Shown here piece by piece: positions 9,122-17,977 of a DNA stretch of 23,961 nucleotides (positions are counted from its first letter, which is position 1; every line of letters starts with the position of its first letter). Source of the DNA: Ichthyophonus hoferi (Eukaryota; Opisthokonta; Ichthyosporea; Ichthyophonida; Ichthyophonidae); contig NAOQ01000810.1 in assembly GCA_002751075.1 (NCBI GenBank), positions 4,489 through 28,449 on the forward strand. The letters are read 5' to 3'. Both the position numbers and the translations under genes were made by a program. The notes under the pieces were generated by a model. It was not told the origin of the DNA. It saw only the letters and a list, made by a program, of their open reading frames with translations, and searched no databases.

Positions 9122-11640
9122 TGGGGAGGACCCATCTGATTCGTCCAGATTAAATGCTTTTTCTTAACACTAACAAGTTAAACTGCTACCACAAAAAAAA
9201 CTAGAAATTTACAGTTAAATATCAATAAATTTGTTATTAATACAAAAATTAATTATAAATGGTTGTTTTCAAACTGTTAAAGTTGCTGTCAAAGTACTAA
9301 TCGCAGCTTCGGTTCTATCTTGATGTTAAATTTTTTAAATGCAATTCAATTGATGGCCAATCAAAAGGCCATTGTTATATTCTTTAATTATTGGCTATCG
9401 CGACACTATTTAATGCATTATATTTCCAAACGCATCAAAAAAAAAACAGCATAAACAACGCTTCACCTTAGCTTACTAATAATATAATAAATCCCTTATA
9501 ATTAAGAAAATGTTATTACTACAGAAACAATAGGTAATCTATTGTCTTTTTGTGCGCAAATAAATAGCTTTAATATTTTTTAAAAAAATAAACCTGATTG
9601 ACTATTCCGTTAACCGGCCCATTTGTAAAACTGCTAGGCCCATCTTCGATCAATTGAACGCTAATTTGAGTAGCATTAATACACTCTAAAATATTAAACT
9701 TAGATACAAATATACAAATATACTCTGTAAAAAAATTATTATATATTCTTTTATATGGTAAAGTTAGTTTTTAATGAAGTAGAAAAGAAAAATCTTCTAA
9801 AATGACCCTAATTACTTGTCCGATGATATTTGATCAAAAAAGGGTAGATGACGATAATGGCTAGGTTAAAATTGTAGATCAGGAGGGGATTGGCTAGGTC
9901 GAAGTTCACAAGATGACCTGTATTGATAAAAACACAGGGAGCCATAGAGTATGAGATATTAAGATGCAATAGGAAAAATTGTAGTGCCAAACTATTATTT
10001 ATAATTGATTAGGCATAACAGTAATAATTAGATCCATACCAATGACAATGTAATACAGTTTTAGATATTATTTTATACAAATTGTATCTGTGTAGTTATT
10101 ATATCAATAAATACGTCGTACTTCCTACCCCATTGTGCTGTTAGTTATTATCATATCTATTAAGGATGGCAAATACAATGGAAAATAAAAAATTAAATGA
10201 AAACAGAAGAATTATATATTTTTTTCAGAAACTTACGCGAAAGATACTGTCACAGACAGAAACCTTTCATACTATCTAATTATAGCACAATATGCATTGA
10301 CTATTTGATATGTATATTTAAAAACAAAATATCAAAAAAAAGATTATTAATCACCCAATATTAAATACATAATCAATTTAGACCACTACTGTTTTTACCT
10401 ATATTGCATTATAAATTATGGAGCTATGTTTATTCGACAACACTAATACAGGAGTTAGCTCTAATAACAATAGTGCGTGCACTTGGAGCCAATGAAAATA
10501 TTTATTATAATTGTATTTTTATGTATACGTTTTAAATTAATAATAAATAATATTTGTCATGTATATGTATTATTATTGACGATTTCAATTTATGTAGTAA
10601 TTATGAATATTATGTTATAGGTATCATCTCCTCATTCTGCATTTATTATTTTACTGTGGTAAAGTAATTGTTGTCAATTTCAGCGTATAGTAATTATGTC
10701 ACCCATTTTCAGGTTAATACCTGACCAGTGCAAGCAGAAAGTGTAAAATAAAAACCGAATAACCTTTATTCAGTAGTATTAGAGGATCAAGAGTCCACAA
10801 TCTGTTTCATATAAAACTTTATTCTTTCTAAATACAGCATTTTCTACATAGAATACTCCAGATCCCAATATGGTTCAATTGGATAATTATAACTATAGTT
10901 ACTTTGACCGTGTTGTACATGTAACTATATTTGACAGAAGCTTAAAACTAAATGAAAACTATATACAATAACAACTTAATAAAATACCACATTATATTAT
11001 ACTCTATAATGCATGATTTAACCACTACTGTTATTGAATATATATTTTATTTCCCTTTTATTTTGTTTTAGGCCCTAGTTACAAACCCAGGTCATCTAAT
11101 TATTAATTAATACATTAAATATCAAGAAATAAAAAAATATATTTGAATTTAATTAGTTAATAAATAGGTAATAATTTGATTATTAATAATACTTTGTAAT
11201 GGTACCCTATATCTGCAATACTCCCTCTTTCTATTTAGGTATATGACTTCCTTGTTTTCATCATCATCATCACTGTTCAAACACTTTGTAAAGGACTGCA
11301 TATTAAAGATGACCAAGCCAGTGGTAACTCCGTTGCAGGACCTCTGTCATTGGCGGGTTCAATTTTGATCAGTCATCTTGGATTGGCATTTAACACCAAT
11401 AGATTAGATTGCACCAACTATTTTTCCCGACTACCTTCATATGCAATAGTAATTGCTTACAGTAATATATGATTATATATGTAAAGAAATACCTAAATAG
11501 AATAAATATTTCTGTTTTAACAACTCATGATACTGCGGGACATGTTAGTCTGTGGAATGCAAAGACAGCAACATGCTAAGGTAGACAGGAGACCAAGAAG
11601 GAGAGAAATGGCTCCAAATAATGAGCATAGCTACCATAGC
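9122..11640. other. gene-poor AT-rich intergenic region
   Basis: I see no convincing exon, RNA gene or element here. The minus-strand ORF at 9808-9990 has no family features. CCAAT motifs occur on both strands near 9352-9405, as in several other flanks of this window, without an adjacent gene I can identify. Confidence 0.4.
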
Positions 11641-11647
11641 AATGCTT

Positions 11648-11685
11648 CTACAGACTTAAGGATCTTCTCCAATTGGGTATTGTTT
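11648..11685 (+). repeat. partial copy of the short hairpin repeat
   Basis: The sequence CTACAGACTTAAGGATCTTC followed by TCCAATTGGGTATTG matches the right half of the repeats at 12486 and 20427, with a few substitutions and a two-base insertion. The left half is not clearly alignable. Confidence 0.4.
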
Positions 11686-11775
11686 AGAAGTGTCTCTTGC
11701 TGGGTTAACGATAAAAACTTTGATTAGCCCTGATTCGCTTTCAATAGGAAGAGAAGGAGTGTAGAATGGTTTTAT

Positions 11776-11871
11776 CCTCAGCTGTCTAAAGCCATCCTCT
11801 ATAAATTAAAGAGAGACTCATGCCTTAATACACTTAGGTGTGTTTGTGGTAATAGCACAGTATGAATGTTC
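11776..11871 (+). repeat. 96-base sequence repeated exactly on the other side of the assembly gap
   Basis: This 96-base segment is identical to 12346-12441. It ends at the last base before the N run, and its partner begins at the first base after it. That fits two contig ends that overlap but were not merged. A real tandem repeat is the alternative. Confidence 0.9.
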
Positions 11872-12345
11872 NNNNNNNNNNNNNNNNNNNNNNNNNNNNN
11901 NNNNNNNNNNNNNNNNNNNNNNNNNNNNNNNNNNNNNNNNNNNNNNNNNNNNNNNNNNNNNNNNNNNNNNNNNNNNNNNNNNNNNNNNNNNNNNNNNNNN
12001 NNNNNNNNNNNNNNNNNNNNNNNNNNNNNNNNNNNNNNNNNNNNNNNNNNNNNNNNNNNNNNNNNNNNNNNNNNNNNNNNNNNNNNNNNNNNNNNNNNNN
12101 NNNNNNNNNNNNNNNNNNNNNNNNNNNNNNNNNNNNNNNNNNNNNNNNNNNNNNNNNNNNNNNNNNNNNNNNNNNNNNNNNNNNNNNNNNNNNNNNNNNN
12201 NNNNNNNNNNNNNNNNNNNNNNNNNNNNNNNNNNNNNNNNNNNNNNNNNNNNNNNNNNNNNNNNNNNNNNNNNNNNNNNNNNNNNNNNNNNNNNNNNNNN
12301 NNNNNNNNNNNNNNNNNNNNNNNNNNNNNNNNNNNNNNNNNNNNN
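11872..12345. other. assembly gap (474 N)
   Basis: A run of unknown bases. Apparent ORFs crossing it are meaningless. Confidence 1.
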
Positions 12346-12441
12346 CCTCAGCTGTCTAAAGCCATCCTCTATAAATTAAAGAGAGACTCATGCCTTAATA
12401 CACTTAGGTGTGTTTGTGGTAATAGCACAGTATGAATGTTC
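12346..12441 (+). repeat. second copy of the gap-flanking 96-base sequence
   Basis: Identical to 11776-11871; it begins exactly at the right edge of the gap. Confidence 0.9.
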
Positions 12442-12485
12442 AATGAATAATGAAATAAAATATAAAATAGCATAATATATACAGC

Positions 12486-12535
12486 ATCTGTGGTAGTTCT
12501 AACAACCTATCCACAGGCTTCGGGATCTCCAATTG
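12486..12535 (+). repeat. short dispersed hairpin repeat, copy A
   Basis: It begins ATCTGTGGTAGTTCTA and ends GGGATCTCCAATTG, matching 20427-20476 at most positions. CTGTGG near the left end is the reverse complement of CCACAG in the middle, so the RNA or single strand could form a hairpin. The eight bases between the left block and TCCACAGGCTT differ strongly between copies. No flanking duplication is obvious. Confidence 0.6.
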
Positions 12536-13311
12536 AGTGTTGCATAATAGGACTATATATATATTGTTTAAGAAATGCTAAATAAACACAAAGTTTTTGT
12601 GTGAGTATGCAAGTACACTGGCATGCGGGGTTGCCGTATATACCTGGGTGTGCCGGGGCTCACATATGTGTGAGGGATCAGGACCTTTATTATTGAGTTT
12701 TTTGTTTTGTTTTATACTTCGTTTCATTTCATCTTGACAATCCAATACTAACATCCTTTTCCTAGAATGACCCTTTAGCTGGCTACCTCATTGGTGTAAC
12801 TGCTCACATATTATGTATTGACAAATCAATCTATCAGGTTGAAAAAATATTATACAATTAAATCATTATGTACCTAAATCATTATGCAACTAACCAATCT
12901 TGAGCCACAATCGTTAATCTTATAATCTGGGTATCGATTGAACCTACTTAATCATATGTGGTTAGCGATCTTGCAACAATGTAATATAACACAATATAAA
13001 TATAATATATTACAAGATAACATATAATGCAGTATAATATAATGCAGCTTACTATACTATGGTAGAGTTTCCTTACTATAACACGACAAAATATAATGTA
13101 ATATAATATACACACCCTTCCGAACCCTCTTTCTCTTTCTCCTTCCCTTTCTTTACAATTTATTCATACACCTCTCTTACTTTTGTTTTTTTTATACTTC
13201 TTATACTCTTTACCCACTTACAGACATTATTAAATGTAGCAGGAAATCCACTATCTGTGGTGACAATGTGATCTCTTAATTAAGGTTTGATTAACCAATG
13301 CTAACCCTTTG
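12536..13311. other. intergenic DNA, no gene seen
   Basis: A slightly GC-richer patch at about 12618-12690 (GGCATGCGGGGTTGCCG, then TGTGCCGGGGCTC) may belong to the adjacent repeat, but it has no counterpart after the 20427 copy. The rest is AT-rich with TATAAT-type runs and pyrimidine tracts. Confidence 0.35.
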
Positions 13312-13526
13312 GATATATATTTATTCTTGTTCCTTTTCTTTCTTTCTACTCGGTTATTTTCTGTAGCTATCTTCCTCTTTATAGCATTCCCTTTCATTTC
13401 TTTATACACAATATTTACTATTTTATGTACAGATAAAGACAGGTGTTCTGTGTCTGTAGATAGGATAATAAATAATGTGTATAAATAAATTAAAGGGAAT
13501 GCTATAAAAAGAACAAGAATGGATAT
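13312..13526. repeat. long imperfect inverted repeat (foldback)
   Basis: The left-arm block TATAGCATTCCCTTT near 13380-13394 pairs with AAAGGGAATGCTATA near 13493-13507. The pairing extends inward through TTATACACAATATTTA against TAAATAATGTGTATAA (13402-13417 with 13469-13484). Outside it, ATTCTTGTTC at 13323-13332 pairs with GAACAAGAAT at 13511-13520, with about 45 extra bases bulged in the left arm. Near the tip, TACAGA pairs with TCTGTA around a short GTGTT-like loop. GGATAT occurs just outside both arms as a possible target duplication. A MITE-like foldback or a small-RNA hairpin precursor would both fit. Confidence 0.7.
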
Positions 13527-14680
13527 GTTGTATATATGTGTGTAATTACTGGCTGATTGATATTAACCATACATAAAAACACCTTTACTAGACCTTATAG
13601 GAAATGGAAGTAAACTCTAATAAGCCATACTGTATATACATATCACCTCACTCTGATAGTGCCACATATCGATTATTCTAGTATGTGATGAAATTAGTTA
13701 AATATTGTTAAACCTCTATATTGTTGCTAATAATCCCTACTGGATGTCCGTTAGCTAATATCAACTCTAATAAAGAATACAAGCTGGGCCCAGACTGTTT
13801 CTGGGCATGCGTTTTGGTTCATAAACTTGGTTCATGAGTTTATGTAAGTAGTTAAGTTGTACATCTGCCCAGTCTAAATGCGTGGGATTTTGGAGCATAT
13901 ACATATCCTTATGAAAAATCAAACAACATAAAATAACGGTTATTGCTGTATAGCACATAATATATGCATTTCTTGTAACAATACGAATAGCGTTAACGAT
14001 AAATAATATAATATTTAATACATAATATATATAATTTGGTTGTAGTAATTACTTATCTCCCTGTTGGAGAAGGAGGCTAACACAACAAATAAAAAGAGAT
14101 TCAATATATTATATTATAATACTGTACAATATAATATTAAATGCATATCTAAAGACATATAGGTGTATACTGAATATATAGTAATATATATACAGTAAGG
14201 CAATTTACGATAGGAATATCATAAAGAGGTCATTAGATCCAATTATATTATAGTATATGCATATACATCGTCAGTCACACATACATATTATAGTTATTCA
14301 TTATCAGTAACGTGCTTATAATATAATATAATATTAGATATACATTTTAATATATGCTTCTCTAATTTCCAAGGCATGCCAAACGGTCAAATTTCGTTCT
14401 AGTAAGCTTGCATATAGGTGTATTTTGCATGTATAGTCATTTTATACATGGCATAGCAATTTGTTATATTCTAGTATACGTATATGTATCGTCAATCAAT
14501 CCTACTACCTACCTAGTTATAGTTATTATAGTGATGTGTTTATAAGATAATATAATACAGATAGACATTTATATGCTTGTCTTATTTTCGAGCCATACTA
14601 AACTATCAACTATTACTATTAACAACATCACAACATCACTACAACACTATTTGATATCACCAAAGCGAGACAAGTATCAT
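13527..14680. other. intergenic DNA downstream of the UBE2J2 gene
   Basis: AT-rich with many TATAAT-like runs; no gene seen. A minus-strand ORF at 13767-13958 has no recognisable motif. Two loosely similar stretches around 14256-14380 and 14475-14590 (CAGTCAC or CAATCAA, then TTATAGTTAT, then GTGCTTATAATA or GTGTTTATAAGATA, then ATATGCTT) suggest an old local duplication of about 230 bases. Confidence 0.4.
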
Positions 14681-15343
14681 TTACATGCTTATCATATCCA
14701 AAACAATATATACAAAAACTGTGCTTATTAAGAGCAATACAAGGTTGACTATCACAGCTTGAAGGGTATTAGATTTTTGAATCGCAACAGGACATGCCGT
14801 TGATTTCTTCAAGTGCATAATTTCATGTTTTTCTGTTTTCCTCCTCAACTCCACTTCCACTTCCAGCTTTGCAGTTAATTCAGGAAAAAGTTTACGGAAT
14901 ATTTTGTCATGTATGTTAAAAGATGCACTACTGTAAGCCAGCTCTCGTTTTCTTTGGTCAGTTGTTTCTATACTCCCAGTGGTAGGAGTATTTTCAAGCA
15001 TGAATGACAATAGCCCAACTAAGGCTGTAGATACACTCCAATTAGGGTTCCAGTTTTCTGGATGAAAATCACTAAGAGAAAGACATAGATGCATGTTGCA
15101 CTTAAATCTTCCAGAAGGAGTAATCATAATGATCGCAGGAGGTTTAAAGGGATATTCTTTGGGAAATATAAGTTTACCGTGATAATAACCACCTTTATAC
15201 ACCGTATCTTCAGGTCCTGTTACACAAAAATGCCATTCCAGAATATTTGTTGGAAGAGGAACGGCTGTAATATAAGGGGGTGGGTCTCGCATAATTTTCA
15301 TGTATTCGCGTTGTAGCCTCTTGTGGGATGCTTCGTTGGCCAT
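14681..15343 (-). CDS. UBE2J2: tail-anchored ubiquitin-conjugating enzyme E2, UBE2J2/Ubc6 type
   Basis: A 220-residue single-exon E2 starting at ATG in a strong context (ACCATGG). Reading ten codons further upstream would need a TTG start, so I chose the ATG. The UBC fold covers about residues 8-155, with family signatures EWHF, GGYYHGKLIFP, FKPPAI, the active-site segment HLCLSLSDFHP (Cys87) and WNPNWSVSTALVGLLSFM, then GSIET. These match human UBE2J2 and yeast Ubc6 closely. A charged linker (about 160-185), shorter than in human, leads to a C-terminal membrane segment at about 193-216 with very few residues after it: a tail anchor for the ER membrane. The family acts in ER-associated degradation, passing ubiquitin from E1 through Cys87 with membrane E3 ligases. 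Odd points: the usual TPN of the HPN position is TPS (Ser77), and the coding region has no intron although the other three genes here do. Confidence 0.92.
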   Translation of the reverse strand: MANEASHKRLQREYMKIMRDPPPYITAVPLPTNILEWHFCVTGPEDTVYKGGYYHGKLIFPKEYPFKPPAIIMITPSGRFKCNMHLCLSLSDFHPENWNPNWSVSTALVGLLSFMLENTPTTGSIETTDQRKRELAYSSASFNIHDKIFRKLFPELTAKLEVEVELRRKTEKHEIMHLKKSTACPVAIQKSNTLQAVIVNLVLLLISTVFVYIVLDMISM

Positions 15344-15580
15344 GGTTGAAGGTGGAAATGAATACTTAGTCAAACCTACGTAATAAAATAAATAATCGTA
15401 CTTACAAATATAAAAATAAGGTATAAATATATATGAAAATTGCTAGGGTTTCTACTAGCTATTCACATACGTTACAGTAGTATGGTGTGGTAGATAAACC
15501 AGCGTGCACCAAGGCTAAAAGGCGAACAAAGAAAATAGAAACTATAAAGAAACACTTTTAACGACACAATAAAACGTAAG
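15344..15580. other. 5' flank of the UBE2J2 gene
   Basis: No gene seen. On the minus strand the sequence TTTATTTTATTACGTAG just upstream of the ATG resembles an acceptor, so a 5' untranslated intron is possible. Confidence 0.3.
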
Positions 15581-15586
15581 GATGTC

Positions 15587-15638
15587 TACGTCAGCCAGCC
15601 GTCATATTAAATACCGTGGGCCATGAGGAGATGATTGG
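15587..15638 (-). promoter_or_regulatory. CCAAT, CCACG and TGACGTA motifs upstream of UBE2J2
   Basis: On the gene's strand, reading toward the ATG, CCAAT (15638-15634) is followed by CCACG (15619-15615) and TGACGTA (15593-15587). These are the parts of ER-stress type control elements, but CCAAT and CCACG are 14 bases apart rather than the 9 of the classical ERSE. TGACGTA is also a half CRE. Further CCAAT-type motifs lie near 15662 and 15744. Function is inferred. Confidence 0.3.
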
Positions 15639-15639
15639 C

Positions 15640-16145
15640 CGATTAAATAATTATGTAGATATTATTGGCTGATCAATCTTTGCTAAAGATATTATTAGAT
15701 ATGATAACTGATTAATCGGGGACAAATTCGATTTTTAATTGCCTATTGGTCAGTCAACGCGTAAGCGTATTAAATCAGATTGTCAAATCCTGGTTGGTCT
15801 AATAGATTATCTACAAAACTATTTCAAACTATTACCATGATTCGAATCTATAAAAAACGATATAAGTTATGAATTAATATTATTAGAGTCTCAATGACTA
15901 TAAAAATAACGTATATATATTATTATTGTATTTTTTTATATTTTTTTACTGGCCTAAGTGAAACATAAAATTTATGAATGACTATTATAAAGAACATATG
16001 TCACTATACAACAATATTGAGTGTGCCGATGTAAAAAGCTGCAATGCGATACTTCGTTAAAACTTCAAAAAATTAAATTCTACTTATAGCCATGAATAAC
16101 CTAAATGAATATTTTTAAAGTGCATAAAACAAGGTGTAAGAATAG
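15640..16145. other. intergenic DNA, no gene seen
   Basis: AT-rich sequence with several reverse CCAAT motifs and a GATTCGAATC palindrome near 15840; no exon or RNA gene is supported. Confidence 0.35.
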
Positions 16146-16150
16146 TAGAA

Positions 16151-16330
16151 ATACCCATGACTCAGTGCCAATTTGGCATAGGAAAATACTTGTTCCAATA
16201 GGGTTCGACCTGGACCTTGCGATTTAAGGAGTTTCCAGTTTGTCAGTTATCGCAACCTCGGCAAAGATGCCAAGGCTAAGGGATTTTACCATGCTCTAAA
16301 TCATCGAAGACGATTGGAGAATTGAGAAAC
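16151..16330 (+). other. tRNA-like promoter boxes and small hairpins, possible decayed SINE
   Basis: A perfect B-box core (GGTTCGACC at 16202) lies 44 bases after an imperfect A-box (TGACTCAGTGC at 16158), the normal tRNA spacing. No acceptor stem can be formed and the T-loop is short, so this is not a working tRNA. Downstream, TTGCGAT and ATCGCAA are inverted, and CCTCGGCAAAGATGCCAAGG is a near-perfect hairpin. The patch is less AT-rich than its surroundings. A tRNA-derived SINE head is one possibility; chance is another. Confidence 0.25.
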
Positions 16331-17758
16331 TGACCCTAATTTTTAATACGGTCCTTATTTAACTTAATAGTATTATTAGTGGGGACCCTTACTGTTAATT
16401 ATCAATTTCTTTTGCCTTATACATCATAAAATGTACTTTGGCAAATAATTTTTACTCAATCATATGGCTATTAGAATGCAATAAAAAGTGATAAAAACTA
16501 TCACCACATTCCGCTCAAGGTTTTGATAGCTAATCTAATCTGTTTAAAATCATGTCGTATAATGTTTAAGTTTAAGTTGAAATTCAATTATCTTTAAATA
16601 AAAAATTAAATAATTTTTTTTTAAAAAAAAAACAATATAAATAATGAGAAGAATTGTAAGAAAGGAATGATTGTATCTAAGCTCTTCTACAACTGCTCCA
16701 AGTCTACATTTTGCAGCAGTATATATCTGTCTCGGCTACTCATTGGTTGTACATTATGCGAATAAGCAATATGCTCACTTCTTAACTATTGGTCACAATT
16801 TGCGTAACACAAAATGTCTTGCAATAATATAAATCAATTACCTTGTGATATTATTTAAGATCTCGCGTTTCAGTTTATTGTCCTATTCTAAGTGGCTCTT
16901 AGAATATTCTGATTAAGAGGTAAAACTTCACATTTTGAATTCAGTCTTTCTGGGGTTTCTAGTATGCCTATGCTTCCTATGTTTCTTTACTAAATTTTCT
17001 TTTTATATATAAATTATTCAAAAAATGGATATTACCTATTAAATTGAAATATCCGTGTTTTTTGTTAGAAAAATATATTGTACCAACTGTTATTTTTCAT
17101 GGGCGTTGTCTTTAAAAGATCAAATTTACTCGGGGGTACATAATAAGAACTTATATAAGATGACCAAAAGTAGATAGTGCAAATAGAGTAAACATGAAAC
17201 TTTAATCTAGATGGATGTCTGACTGCACTAAAAGGAAAGCAAGTTGCTGACTTAGTCACCCTACGTCGCTTCCATTACTATATAGCGATGATTATATTTA
17301 TGGACGGCGAAAATAGATCAATTGTAATAAAATAGTTTAATGGTATACGTCAGCAAGAGTATATATATTGGATTACAACAACGGTTTTCTAAATACAACA
17401 TAGTATAGATGGTATGTGATTTTGCCGTATTTGATTGACTGAGCATCGAATTATGTAGCAATTTTTACGTTAATACGTAAATTTAATCGATTTTTTTTAA
17501 GGAATATTTCCATGCGAAAGTTCCTGAACAACCATATCGGAAATGCAACTTCTTAATGGATTTTTATAACTGATCGATTTATTTATTACTTAAATAGGAA
17601 TTTCCTGTTATAATTTTACTTATATTTCTTTTTGTTACTATAGTGAAACTATATGCTTTTATGTGCTACTACTCGAAGATATTTTATAAATATAATAATT
17701 GATTTATTAAAGTAAATAAAGACTAAAGGAAAAATGTGAAAATTATTTTTACAATTTT
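16331..17758. other. intergenic DNA, no gene seen
   Basis: AT-rich, with a near-perfect palindrome TTTACGTTAATACGTAAA at 17464-17481 and CCAAT motifs near 16740 and 16790. The minus-strand ORF at 17065-17259 has no family signature. Confidence 0.35.
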
Positions 17759-17977
17759 ATGAACAATAGCAATAATAATGTTGATCCCGTTATTTCTAGA
17801 GAAAAATTCGATCGCACTATTTACTACGATTCCCGACTGCATATCATGCGATCTCACGATTCAAAAGGCTCTTTTGATTTCGTAGCACCAAGAGCAAGTT
17901 GGAAAAAATGCATATTCGGTACTCTTACCATTGTTATAATATACACTTTTATACATCCAAAAAAGTTATTGGGGTAG
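17759..17977 (+). CDS. possible small membrane protein or first exon, unrecognised
   Basis: An ATG-started frame of 72 residues with mixed, non-repetitive composition: an Asn-rich start, a charged middle (DSRLHIMRSHDSKGSF) and one hydrophobic segment (about residues 51-66, CIFGTLTIVIIYTF) flanked by Lys. Just before the stop there is a donor-like G|GTAGGC at 17974, so this could be an exon continuing elsewhere; I could not find a partner. No family is recognised. It stands out from nearby chance frames mainly by composition, so confidence is low. Confidence 0.25.
   Translation: MNNSNNNVDPVISREKFDRTIYYDSRLHIMRSHDSKGSFDFVAPRASWKKCIFGTLTIVIIYTFIHPKKLLG

Noticed and set aside
11840-12435. Three long frames across the gap
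   Set aside because: They are open only because the bases are unknown.
13767-13958. Minus-strand 63-residue frame downstream of UBE2J2
   Set aside because: No family motif, no matched splice sites and no further exon; not supported as a gene.
15344-15373. Ten-codon N-terminal extension of UBE2J2
   Set aside because: It would begin with TTG; the next codon choice, ATG in ACCATGG, is far better and fits the family's usual start.
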